NCBI RefSeq assembly: GCF_011752995.1
Contig: NZ_VWWL01000021.1
Span: 62,001 to 126,000, forward strand
Direction of reading: 5' to 3'
Source of the DNA: Burkholderia sp. Ax-1724
GTDB lineage: Bacteria; Pseudomonadota; Gammaproteobacteria; Burkholderiales; Burkholderiaceae
DNA: 64,000 bases
Shown here: piece after piece, positions 17,742 through 25,444 of the stretch
Numbering within the stretch: the first letter of the stretch is position 1
Layout: each line of letters begins with the position of its first letter
Program-made: the position numbers and the translations under genes
Notes under the pieces: generated by a model
The model's database searches: none
Told to the model about the DNA's origin: nothing
Seen by the model: only the letters and a program-made list of their open reading frames with translations

Positions 17742-18860
17742 ATGCAACGTCTCAACTGGCTTCCCCACGGTGCGATCTACTGGGGACGTGACATCCTCGC
17801 GGAATCGGCGGCGGCACTCGGACAGCACGGCATCGGACGGCCACTGGTTTTTACGGTCGAGCGTCTGCGGCCATTCTACGAACAGCATCTGTCCGCCCAT
17901 CTCGAACAAGCCGTGGGCATCTTCGGCAAACTGCCGGCCCACGCCCCGGACACGGCCGTTCGACATGGCCTCGACGAAGCCGTGCGGCTCGGCGCCGATT
18001 CGATCGTCGCGCTCGGCGGCGGCTCCGTTCTCGACGCGGCCAAGGCCGCCTCGCACTTTCACCACGAGCGCACGGGGCGCTTTCTGCCGATTGCCGCTTT
18101 TCCCACCACCTTGTCGGGAGCAGAGTTTTCGCACTATTTCGGCGTCACGGAAACTCATGGTGCGGAGCCGTTCAAGCGAAGCTACGCGGTCCGCGATACG
18201 GTGCCCAAAGTCGTGGCGCTCGATCCGAGGCTGCTATTGAATACGCCTCGCGAGCTCCTGCTGACTTCGGCGATCAAGGGAATCGACCATGCCGTCGAAG
18301 GCATGCGGGAAGTCGATGTGGCGCATCCGCATGCGGTGCTGGCGTCAGCGGGCGTCGAGCGATTTTTCTCGGTGCTCGAAAAGTGGCCGCACGGGCTCGA
18401 GACCCGCGACGCCCTGGAGCAGGGCCTCATTACGCTCGACGATCTGCTGCAACTCCAGCTCGCTGCGTGGCAATGTTATTTCTTCCCCGCATCGGTCCTC
18501 TATGGTCTGAGCCACCGCATCGGGCACATCCTCGGGGGTACGTTCGGCCTGCCGCATAGCGCGACTTCGTGCATCACGCTGGCGCCGGTATTGCGCGCCA
18601 GCACGGACCGCTACGGCGACAAACTGCGGATCTTTTGCGCCGGTGCCCCGCACAAAGAAGCCGCGTTTCTGCTGGCCGACAGGATATCGGCATGCGTCGA
18701 ACGGCTCGGTTTGCCATCGAGGCTGAGAGACCTCCGTTTCGATCAAGCTCATCTCGTCAAGGTTGCCGAACTGCTCCTGAAGAACTATCCGACCGAAGTC
18801 GGCGACCTGAACGATCACAGCCGGGCCGCACTCGAAACGTTTCTGGAGCATCTATGGTAA
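17742..18860 (+). CDS. Iron-containing alcohol dehydrogenase, maleylacetate reductase-like
   Basis: This 372-residue protein has the Fe-ADH nucleotide-binding motif ALGGGSVLDAAKA, the family segment FPTTLSGAEFS, and the maleylacetate-reductase-like metal region GLSHRIGHILGGTFGLPHS. Maleylacetate reductases reduce maleylacetate to 3-oxoadipate with NAD(P)H and lack strict iron dependence. ATG 17742 has GGAG eight bases upstream; the in-frame ATG at 17709 lacks one. It overlaps the downstream amidase gene by seven bases. Position beside a PcpA-type dioxygenase supports a role in hydroquinone breakdown, though another substrate is possible because the close partner is an amidase. Confidence 0.82.
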   Translation: MQRLNWLPHGAIYWGRDILAESAAALGQHGIGRPLVFTVERLRPFYEQHLSAHLEQAVGIFGKLPAHAPDTAVRHGLDEAVRLGADSIVALGGGSVLDAAKAASHFHHERTGRFLPIAAFPTTLSGAEFSHYFGVTETHGAEPFKRSYAVRDTVPKVVALDPRLLLNTPRELLLTSAIKGIDHAVEGMREVDVAHPHAVLASAGVERFFSVLEKWPHGLETRDALEQGLITLDDLLQLQLAAWQCYFFPASVLYGLSHRIGHILGGTFGLPHSATSCITLAPVLRASTDRYGDKLRIFCAGAPHKEAAFLLADRISACVERLGLPSRLRDLRFDQAHLVKVAELLLKNYPTEVGDLNDHSRAALETFLEHLW

Positions 18861-20230
18861 CGAGTCACAATGCGATGGTCTCCGACGAGACGACCCGCGC
18901 GCCGGGTTTGCGTGACGCGCTCACCGCGCTACGCAGTGCACGCGCGACCTCCCGCGAGCTGACGGAGTCGGCGCTCGAACGTGCGGAGTACAGCAGGAAG
19001 CAGTTCAATGCGTTCTCGGTGATCGATTGGGATCACGCCTTGCGCGCGGCTTCCGAGAGCGATCGACGCTATGCCGCGGGCCAGCCGAGGCCGCTCGAAG
19101 GCGTGCCGATCGCGGTCAAGGATCTGATCGACACTCGCGGTATCGAAACACGTTATGGTTCGCCGGCTTATCTGGGCCATATTCCCGACGCCGACGCCGA
19201 TATCGTCAGGACACTCGTGGAAAAAGGCGCGATCGTCATCGGCAAAACGACCACCCACGAGTTTGCCTGGGGCGTCACGACATCGAGCACGGCATTCGGC
19301 GATACCCTGAATCCGCTGGACACGCATCGCATACCCGGCGGATCGAGCGGCGGCGCGGCAGCGGCGATCGCGGCCGGCGCCGTGGCGGCAGGACTGGGCA
19401 CCGACACGGGCGGCTCGGTCCGGATACCCGCAGCACTCTGCGGAGTCGCAGGCTTCAAACCGACTTTGGGCAAGCTGTCGACGCGCGGCATTTTTCCGCT
19501 TGCTCCGAGCGTCGATCATCCGGGCTTCCTTGGCCGCAATGTCGACGACATTCTGATCCTGGCCGGCGCCAGCAACATCGACATCTGCGAAAGCGATGCA
19601 TGGCTCTCCGCGCGGCTCGGCGTTATCGATTCCATTCCGCCGGTGCCGCTCAGCGCGGAAGTCGCCACGGCATTCGAGCATGCGGTGGGCAAACTCAGCG
19701 GCGTATTCGCGATGGAGCACGTCGAGACGAAGACACTCTTCGACGGCGTGTACGATTCGTTCGCCACCATCGTGCTGACCGAAGGCAGTATCGAACACCT
19801 GCGACGAAACCCGTTGTCCCGCATTGCTGCCGGCTATGGCGCGGAGACCCAGGAGCGGCTCGCGATGGCGCAGGACAGGACGATTCGCGGCTACGCGGAC
19901 GCGCAGCAGACGAGGCATGCATTCATTCAACGGCTACACGCGGCTCTCGCGACAGTCGATTATCTGCTCCTGCCGACCTGTCCGTGCGTGGCACCGTTGA
20001 CGGGCATGCAGACCCTGTCCATAGGCGCCTGGTCGGGGACCGTGCGGCAAGCGCTCATGAATTACACGGCGCCGTTCAACGTGTCGGGCTTTCCCGCGAT
20101 CTCCATTCCGCTTGCATCGCCCACGGATTCGCTGCCCGTTGCCATGCAGATCGTGGCAAGGCCAGGCGACGATGGCGCGCTTCTGAAAGTCGCGAGCGAG
20201 GTCGAGTGCATTTTTGGGGGTGTTCGATAG
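18854..20230 (+). CDS. Amidase-signature family hydrolase
   Basis: This 458-residue protein has the amidase-signature core: Lys89 in VPIAVKDLIDT, the Gly/Ser-rich GGSSGGAAAAIAAG with Ser164/165, and Ser188 in GTDTGGSVRIP, giving the Ser-cisSer-Lys triad. It would hydrolyse an amide or carbamate to acid plus amine. ATG 18854 overlaps the end of the Fe-ADH gene, which indicates translational coupling; ATG 18875 is an alternative. The frame extending to 18569 overlaps the ADH gene and is rejected. The substrate is not evident. Confidence 0.9.
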   Translation: MVTSHNAMVSDETTRAPGLRDALTALRSARATSRELTESALERAEYSRKQFNAFSVIDWDHALRAASESDRRYAAGQPRPLEGVPIAVKDLIDTRGIETRYGSPAYLGHIPDADADIVRTLVEKGAIVIGKTTTHEFAWGVTTSSTAFGDTLNPLDTHRIPGGSSGGAAAAIAAGAVAAGLGTDTGGSVRIPAALCGVAGFKPTLGKLSTRGIFPLAPSVDHPGFLGRNVDDILILAGASNIDICESDAWLSARLGVIDSIPPVPLSAEVATAFEHAVGKLSGVFAMEHVETKTLFDGVYDSFATIVLTEGSIEHLRRNPLSRIAAGYGAETQERLAMAQDRTIRGYADAQQTRHAFIQRLHAALATVDYLLLPTCPCVAPLTGMQTLSIGAWSGTVRQALMNYTAPFNVSGFPAISIPLASPTDSLPVAMQIVARPGDDGALLKVASEVECIFGGVR

Positions 20231-20455
20231 GTGACTTGACAACGTAGGCGGTCGCGGCAAGCCTTGGCTAACAAGAAGAAGCGTGGATGTGCCGGTTCAG
20301 GGTAGGCGGTCTTCTCACGACATTCGCCGTGGCCGCAGCCATTTGTGATGTCGGCGGAACGCTTTGGGCCTATACATTGCCGGTCTGCACGACACATTCC
20401 GCCTGAGCATACGTCTGCTAAGCTGCCGCAAGACACGCTCTCGTGAACCTTCATA

Positions 20456-20938
20456 ATGCATCGCATATCGATTGCAATCCGCACGCTTTTCGCGCTGTGC
20501 TTACTCGGTGCGACATTCAATCATCTCGCAGCGATCGTGCAACACGGGTTGCTTTGGGATTACGGCTACGGCACCGCAATCTCCCCATTCAGTAAAGTCT
20601 ATTGGGACACGCTGACGATTCTCGATCCGCTCGCCGCTGTGCTTTTGTTTCTCAAACCACGAGCGGGTGTGCGGCTAACGGTACTCATAATCGCGAGCTA
20701 TGTTCTGCATAACACCTACTACGTTGCGATTCACGACCAATGGTCAGCGCCATTCTATCTGGCACAAGCCGGATTTCTCGTTGTTGTTCTTTGCCTCTCC
20801 CCCCTCGCCATGCGAGGCCTCTCGCCGCGGAACGTAGACGTCGCCGATGTTCGTGTTCCCGCAACCAGCGGCAACTTTGTGGCTTCGCAACCACCGAGCG
20901 CAACGGGCCATAACCGGTCGGTCGACACCGACGCCTGA
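20456..20938 (+). CDS. Small integral membrane protein, unknown function
   Basis: This 160-residue protein has about four predicted transmembrane helices (starting at ~8, 52, 72 and 100; for example TVLIIASYVLHNTYYVAIHD and AQAGFLVVVLCLSPLA) and a hydrophilic C-terminal tail of about 45 residues. No family was assigned with confidence. It stands alone before a small secreted-protein gene on the same strand, 55 bases away, possibly co-transcribed. The start at ATG 20456 lacks a strong ribosome site. Confidence 0.6.
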   Translation: MHRISIAIRTLFALCLLGATFNHLAAIVQHGLLWDYGYGTAISPFSKVYWDTLTILDPLAAVLLFLKPRAGVRLTVLIIASYVLHNTYYVAIHDQWSAPFYLAQAGFLVVVLCLSPLAMRGLSPRNVDVADVRVPATSGNFVASQPPSATGHNRSVDTDA

Positions 20939-20993
20939 ATCGCTGACAATGAGTGGCTGCTTGCCGTTATACCCCTGAGTCTCGACCACGATC

Positions 20994-21296
20994 ATGCACA
21001 AATTCTGCTGTCTGTTTCTCTCGATCACGCTCGCCGCCCCGCTCTCGGCCTTGGCGTACGGTAGTGATAATCCAGACTACGATCAATGCATTCTGCATGC
21101 GCTGGGAAACAGTCAAAGCAGCTTCGCGGCTCGCGAGATCAGCAACTCGTGCAGCGCGCTTTACAAAAATGGCGCGATGCTTTTACCGCGCGAAAAAGCG
21201 TATCACCTGTGTGTCCTGCAAAATCTGCAGACCGTGAGAGGGGCATTTGCGGTCAACGAGATACTGCATGCATGTCGACGTCAGAATCAGATGTAA
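20994..21296 (+). CDS. Small secreted Cys-containing protein
   Basis: This 100-residue protein has a signal peptide (CCLFLSITLAAPLSALA) and a mature domain of about 78 residues with spaced cysteines (DQCILHAL, NSCSALY, HLCVLQN, HACRR), suggesting two disulfides in a helical periplasmic fold. The paired pattern CxxxAL...AxxEIxxxC occurs twice, hinting at an internal duplication. No function can be assigned. It follows the small membrane protein gene. Confidence 0.6.
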   Translation: MHKFCCLFLSITLAAPLSALAYGSDNPDYDQCILHALGNSQSSFAAREISNSCSALYKNGAMLLPREKAYHLCVLQNLQTVRGAFAVNEILHACRRQNQM

Positions 21297-21363
21297 AACA
21301 AATGCCGTTGACGATTACAACCCCGAGATTCACGAGATTCAAAAAATCACGAACCCTGCGGGC

Positions 21364-21774
21364 TCAATCCATCTTGAACCTGCACGCCTGAGTAGTGCAC
21401 TCCGTGCGCGTGCCGACGATAGCCCATCGGGAAAGACGCATGCGATTGCGCGCAAACGCGCGATACGCTGCGCGAAAGAAAGGGCGCAGCATGGGCACCC
21501 GCAACGGCGCGACCATCCAGCCTTTACCGACAGCGGCATAGGCAGCCACGAGTGTGTCGATCCCGATCAGGCAGCGCCCGTCTGCCGTCCATGCATGTAT
21601 CTGCCGGTTCAGTGCGGCCAGATCGGTGCCGAGCGGCACCGGATCGAAATCCGGTTGGGCGATATCGACGAACGCGAGCCTCCCGTGTCGATCCCACGCC
21701 CGCAAGCGCTTCGCCTCCGCAACACAGAGCGGGCAATTTCCGTCGATATAGAGCGTCAATGAAATCGCTTGCAT
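21364..21774 (-). CDS. DCC-family (DUF393) thiol-disulfide oxidoreductase-like protein
   Basis: This 136-residue protein begins with the DxxCxxC signature: Asp11, Cys14 and Cys17 in IDGNCPLC, at the end of a first beta strand as in thioredoxin-like DCC proteins. A later segment AWTADGRCLIGIDTLVAAY is typical of the family. ATG 21774 follows AAGGAG; a longer frame to 21813 lacks a ribosome site. It is divergent from the GbsR/MarR regulator, and two copies of that regulator's putative operator lie between them, so it probably belongs to the same regulon. Confidence 0.85.
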   Translation of the reverse strand: MQAISLTLYIDGNCPLCVAEAKRLRAWDRHGRLAFVDIAQPDFDPVPLGTDLAALNRQIHAWTADGRCLIGIDTLVAAYAAVGKGWMVAPLRVPMLRPFFRAAYRAFARNRMRLSRWAIVGTRTECTTQACRFKMD

Positions 21775-21802
21775 CACTGCTCTCCTTGCGAAATTTTCTG
21801 TT

Positions 21803-21822
21803 GTTTCTGTCAAAACAGAAAC
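21803..21822. promoter_or_regulatory. GbsR/MarR operator candidate, site 1
   Basis: GTTTCTGT-CAAA-ACAGAAAC is a perfect 8-bp-arm inverted repeat upstream of the DCC gene. The same TTTCTGT...ACAGAAA core appears in two further palindromes around the regulator gene. Confidence 0.7.
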
Positions 21823-21851
21823 TAGATGACGACGCGCAACCCGTCAAGCAA

Positions 21852-21873
21852 AATTTCTCTCTTGACAGAAATT
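21852..21873. promoter_or_regulatory. GbsR/MarR operator candidate, site 2
   Basis: AATTTCT and AGAAATT form an inverted repeat with an 8-base spacer, 25 bases upstream of the regulator's ATG. The right half (ACAGAAATT) matches the consensus fully and the left half (AATTTCTCT) less so. It is placed for autorepression. Confidence 0.6.
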
Positions 21874-21897
21874 ACTGAAACCAATAAATTTCGAGTC

Positions 21898-22443
21898 ATG
21901 AAACTTACACCGATTGCCGAGCGCTTCATTCTTCACTGGGGCGAGATGGGTTCGCGCTGGGGCGTGAACCGCACCGTCGCGCAGATTCACGCCCTGCTCT
22001 ACCTGCTCGGGCGGCCGCTTGCCGCGGACGAGATTGCCGACACGCTCGGCGTCGCGCGCTCCAATGTCAGCACGAGCCTGAAGGAACTTCAGTCGTGGCG
22101 GCTCGCAAAGGTCGTCCATGTCATGGGAGACCGTCGCGACCATTTTGAAACCTCTACGGATATTTGGGAGCTATTCAAACTGATCGTTGAAGGCCGGCGG
22201 CAACGCGAGATTGATCCGACGCTGACCATGCTGCGCGACAGTCTGATCAGTCCCGAGATAGCGCGTGAGAGCGCGGAAACCGGGCAACGAATCCAGGAAA
22301 CGCTGGCGTTTCTGGAAACCCTCACGACATGGTCGGACGAAATGCTGCGCATGAAACCGGAAACGCTGATGAAAGCCCTCGGAATCGGCGCGAAGATAAG
22401 CCGGACCGTGCGGCGCACCAAAAACCAGCCGACGAAAGGATAA
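21898..22443 (+). CDS. GbsR/MarR-family transcriptional regulator
   Basis: This 181-residue protein has the GbsR N-terminal core (ERFILHWGEMGSRWGVNRTVAQIHALLYLLGRP), a winged helix (ADEIADTLGVARSNVSTSLKELQSW) and a helical C-terminal dimerisation region. Such regulators respond to small ligands or stress. ATG 21898 was chosen because it immediately precedes the domain; the upstream frame to 21826 overlaps operator-like sequence. The gene ends at a canonical terminator, and the downstream membrane/SDR operon has its own matching operator. Confidence 0.88.
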   Translation: MKLTPIAERFILHWGEMGSRWGVNRTVAQIHALLYLLGRPLAADEIADTLGVARSNVSTSLKELQSWRLAKVVHVMGDRRDHFETSTDIWELFKLIVEGRRQREIDPTLTMLRDSLISPEIARESAETGQRIQETLAFLETLTTWSDEMLRMKPETLMKALGIGAKISRTVRRTKNQPTKG

Positions 22444-22454
22444 ACGGAATGGAG

Positions 22455-22480
22455 CGGGCGACCCGTCGCCCGTTTTTTTT
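22455..22480 (+). terminator. Rho-independent terminator after gbsR-type gene
   Basis: CGGGCGA and TCGCCCG form a 7-bp stem with a CCCG loop, followed directly by eight Ts. It is a textbook intrinsic terminator and lies immediately before the next operator palindrome. Confidence 0.85.
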
Positions 22481-22485
22481 GACCT

Positions 22486-22513
22486 TGAAATTTCTGTAAT
22501 TACAGAAATTTCA
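22486..22513. promoter_or_regulatory. 28-bp perfect palindrome, GbsR/MarR operator candidate, site 3
   Basis: The left arm TGAAATTTCTGTAA is followed by its exact reverse complement TTACAGAAATTTCA with no spacer, 18 bases before the ATG-proximal ribosome region of the membrane/SDR operon. It contains the TTTCTGT(4)ACAGAAA core shared with sites 1 and 2, so one regulator very likely controls all three units. Confidence 0.78.
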
Positions 22514-22530
22514 GAATAAAGGAGAATAAG

Positions 22531-22914
22531 ATGACTGTCGTACTGTCTTTGATTTTCGAATGGACGGTCCCACTCTTTGCGGGTCTGTTTGTGGTCCGCT
22601 ACCTGAAAAACGTCTTGTGGCGAGTACTCGTTGATCTCTGCGGGACATCCGAGCGCGCGGAGTTCTGGGTTCGCATCAGTGCGGTGCTGATCGCGGCAAC
22701 ACCACTGCTGTTCGTGCTGGCGACGAGCATCAACCCCGTGGCTTGCTCGACAGGAGACCTGATTTGCTCGATCGGTCTGTTGCGCAGGACGTGCATCTTT
22801 ACGCTGCTCGGGATGCTTGCGGCAGTCGGTGGTGTCGCCGTGATCGTTGGCCGTTACATTCCGCGCGAAGCCCGGGCGGCGCGCGCCGGGTCCAGCACGG
22901 CGAGGGCGGCATGA
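22531..22914 (+). CDS. Small membrane protein, first gene of GbsR-linked operon
   Basis: This 127-residue protein has about three hydrophobic helices (LIFEWTVPLFAGLFVVRYL; ISAVLIAATPLLFVLATSI; IFTLLGMLAAVGGVAVIVG) and a basic C-terminal tail. GGAG lies upstream of ATG 22531. Its stop overlaps the next ATG by four bases (ATGA), so it is translationally coupled to the SDR gene. No family or function was recognised. Confidence 0.7.
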   Translation: MTVVLSLIFEWTVPLFAGLFVVRYLKNVLWRVLVDLCGTSERAEFWVRISAVLIAATPLLFVLATSINPVACSTGDLICSIGLLRRTCIFTLLGMLAAVGGVAVIVGRYIPREARAARAGSSTARAA

Positions 22915-24212
22915 ACGTACTCGTTTGCGGAGCCAATGGTTTTATTGGGCAGGCGCTTTGCACCGCGCTCATTCGAAGCGGACATCGAGTATCAAAAGCC
23001 GTGCGCAACGCGAAGGATCGCGATGAATTCGAGGCCGACTACAGCACCGACCTCGACCCGGCATGTTGGGCATCGAAGCTGCACGATGTCGATGTCGTCA
23101 TCAATGCCGTCGGAATCCTGGTCGAGCGAGGCGAGCAAACGTTCGAACGCGTCCATCAGCGCGCACCGATCGCACTTTTCGACGCTGCCCGTGAGGCTGG
23201 TGTCAGATACGTCGTGCAGATCTCGGCACTGGGAGCCCACACCGGCACGACGGCTTACTTTAAAAGCAAGCGAGCCGCGGACGAATACCTGCTCTCGTTA
23301 CCTGTCGAACATCACATTCTCAGGCCCGCTCTCGTTTATGGGCCCGACGGTAAATCGTCGCGCTTCTTTCGCGCCGTTGCCGCCTCACCCATCCATCCTC
23401 TTCCGGCCGGAGGACATCAATGGATCCGACCGATCCATGTGAATGATCTTGCCGAAATTGTCGTGCGGCTGATCGGCCGCGTGAATGAACCGCCGCAGCC
23501 CGCCATTGGAAGCGAGGTGAGCATCCGTGCAAATATTCCGCCGATCCTGGAACTCGTCGGAGAAACGGAGCTTGAGTACAAGGACATGCTCGCCATCTAC
23601 CGCGCTTCGATGGCGTTTGCGCCAGCATGGCAACTCCCTATTTCGCGCTGGTTTATCGATATCGCTGCAAGAGCCTGTGACCGGATACCCGGCTCGATGT
23701 TGACGCAGGACACCTGGCATATGCTCCAGCAAGGCAGTTCGGCCGACGTGAATTCAACGACCCAAATTTTAGGCCGCTCCCCCGCCGGCATCGAAACGTT
23801 CATCGCGCCTGCCGAAGCCATGTCGTTGAGGCAAACCGCGCTGGCCCCATGGCGTTCGCTGTTTTTGCGTATCGCCCTCGCGATCACCTGGCTCGGAACG
23901 GCCGTATGTAGTGCGTTCGTCTATCCGCAAGTCGCAAGCCTTGCACTACTCGCTCGCCTGCACCTTCGCGGCGGCGCGGCTCTCGCATTGCTCTATGGAG
24001 CGTCCATGATCGATGCCGTCATCGGTATGCTCACGTTGACCTATCCAGGGAAACGTTTGTGGATCGCGCAGATATGCCTTGTCAGTCTGTACTCGTGCGC
24101 CGTCGCCATCGCGCTACCTGAATTCCTCTGGCATCCGCTTGGCCCGATCCTGAAGAACGTCCCTATTCTCGCCTTGCTCAGCGTATTGACGATGGAGGAA
24201 ACAAGACCATGA
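22911..24212 (+). CDS. NAD-dependent epimerase-type SDR fused to DoxX-like membrane domain
   Basis: This 433-residue protein has an N-terminal extended/atypical SDR domain (residues 1-~290) with the GANGFIG dinucleotide motif at 7-13 and a YFKSK active-site-like segment. A C-terminal hydrophobic domain (from ~305) with four helices resembles the DoxX-like domain often fused to such SDRs. It would be an inner-membrane-anchored NAD(P)-binding protein of unknown substrate. It overlaps both neighbours by four bases (ATGA), so the three genes form one coupled operon. Confidence 0.85.
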   Translation: MNVLVCGANGFIGQALCTALIRSGHRVSKAVRNAKDRDEFEADYSTDLDPACWASKLHDVDVVINAVGILVERGEQTFERVHQRAPIALFDAAREAGVRYVVQISALGAHTGTTAYFKSKRAADEYLLSLPVEHHILRPALVYGPDGKSSRFFRAVAASPIHPLPAGGHQWIRPIHVNDLAEIVVRLIGRVNEPPQPAIGSEVSIRANIPPILELVGETELEYKDMLAIYRASMAFAPAWQLPISRWFIDIAARACDRIPGSMLTQDTWHMLQQGSSADVNSTTQILGRSPAGIETFIAPAEAMSLRQTALAPWRSLFLRIALAITWLGTAVCSAFVYPQVASLALLARLHLRGGAALALLYGASMIDAVIGMLTLTYPGKRLWIAQICLVSLYSCAVAIALPEFLWHPLGPILKNVPILALLSVLTMEETRP

Positions 24213-24682
24213 ACGTCTATCTCGCGATCAAGACATTGCATATCGTCTCATCCGCCGTGCTCGTGGGAACGGGCTTCGGCACCGCATTCTATTTGTTCTG
24301 CGCAAACAGGACGCGAAGCGTGCCGGGAATCGCGCTGGTATCGCGACTCGTGGTTCGGGCGGATTGCTGGTTCACGAGCCCCGCGGTCGTCATTCAGCCG
24401 GTTTCCGGACTGTGGCTTGCGCATGCCGCGGGTTGGACATGGCAGACGCCATGGATTATCGCCGCCGTCTGCCTTTATCTGCTCGCCGGTGCGTGCTGGT
24501 TGCCGGTTGTCTGGCTGCAGTTGCGAATGGCAATGATCGCCTCCGGCGCAAACCAGGCCGGCATGCCTGCGCTCCCCCAGCAATACTGGCGATACGCACG
24601 CTATTGGGAATGGCTGGGCTATCCCGCCTTCGCCGCCATGTTGATCGTCTACGGGCTCATGGTGTTCAAGCCGTCGCTGTGA
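24209..24682 (+). CDS. DUF2269-family integral membrane protein
   Basis: This 157-residue protein has four transmembrane helices. The N-terminal KTLHIVSSAVLVGTGFGTAF, with a conserved membrane His, and the WxxYARYWEWLGYPAFAAM segment are typical of DUF2269. Function is unknown. The start overlaps the SDR stop by four bases. It is the last gene of the GbsR-linked operon and is followed by a terminator-like hairpin about 290 bases on. Confidence 0.85.
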   Translation: MNVYLAIKTLHIVSSAVLVGTGFGTAFYLFCANRTRSVPGIALVSRLVVRADCWFTSPAVVIQPVSGLWLAHAAGWTWQTPWIIAAVCLYLLAGACWLPVVWLQLRMAMIASGANQAGMPALPQQYWRYARYWEWLGYPAFAAMLIVYGLMVFKPSL

Positions 24683-25444
24683 TTGACGACAGGCGGGCAA
24701 GGACCGGTTGAACGCGCGGAACCGGACGTCTCTACACGAGTGGCAAATGACTCTTGATGGCCGGGAGTACCTGCTGCACAAACGTCCCACGGAACGGGTA
24801 TTGGACTCTTCAACCGCGAGTTTTCTCGCCGAGATTCACCCCAAGAAAAACACACTATTGAAACGAAGATAGTGTTACCCCGCCGCAATATCCGGAGAGC
24901 TATGCGCCATGCACAATTCGCAATGCGCGACTCTCGCACTCACGCCCCTTAATCATCCGAATATAGCGCCCTGGCAAGCTGCTCCGCAGCTTGCCTTCGT
25001 TTTCCATACGCCGCCTGTCGAGTGCCGCCGGAAAGCCTCGCCGACGAAATCCTCGCTGCACGACAGCATTCTTTTTTATCAGTAGAATGCTGCAATCGCA
25101 CAGGCCCATTTCGTTCCGCAATCCGTTCCGAAACCGGCCTTCAGCCCCTTGGCTAACGAGTCCCGTTAAAACCGTGGTGCCGTTAGCACATGTGCTGTCG
25201 CGAGGCGACGCGTGCAGGACAGAGGCATAACCTGTCTCGCCGATGCAGTTCGGGAAGAAGTGGTGCCCACCCAGAAAAAACCGGTTGCCGTGGCGGCAAC
25301 TGAAATACCGATGGCGACGCTTCGGCGTCTGAACGAGGGAAACCATCGGTGCCAAGCTGGCCGACCTGCCAGCCTGGCTGCTCTGGGGTATGGCGCACCA
25401 AATTTCAAACCAGCTTCTCGTAGTACTTACCTGGCCGCAATATT
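24683..25444. other. Intergenic stretch, no gene recognised
   Basis: About 760 bases between the DUF2269 gene and the phcB-like gene. It carries a strong hairpin (24973-24995) but no frame with convincing coding character. Base composition is less GC-rich than the signalling genes that follow. The phcB promoter should lie in the last 200 bases. Confidence 0.45.
24973..24995 (+). terminator. Intrinsic terminator-like hairpin
   Basis: GGCAAGCTGC-TCC-GCAGCTTGCC is a perfect 10-bp stem with a 3-base loop, followed by a T-rich stretch (TTCGTTTTCC). It may end transcription from the upstream operon. Confidence 0.6.
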
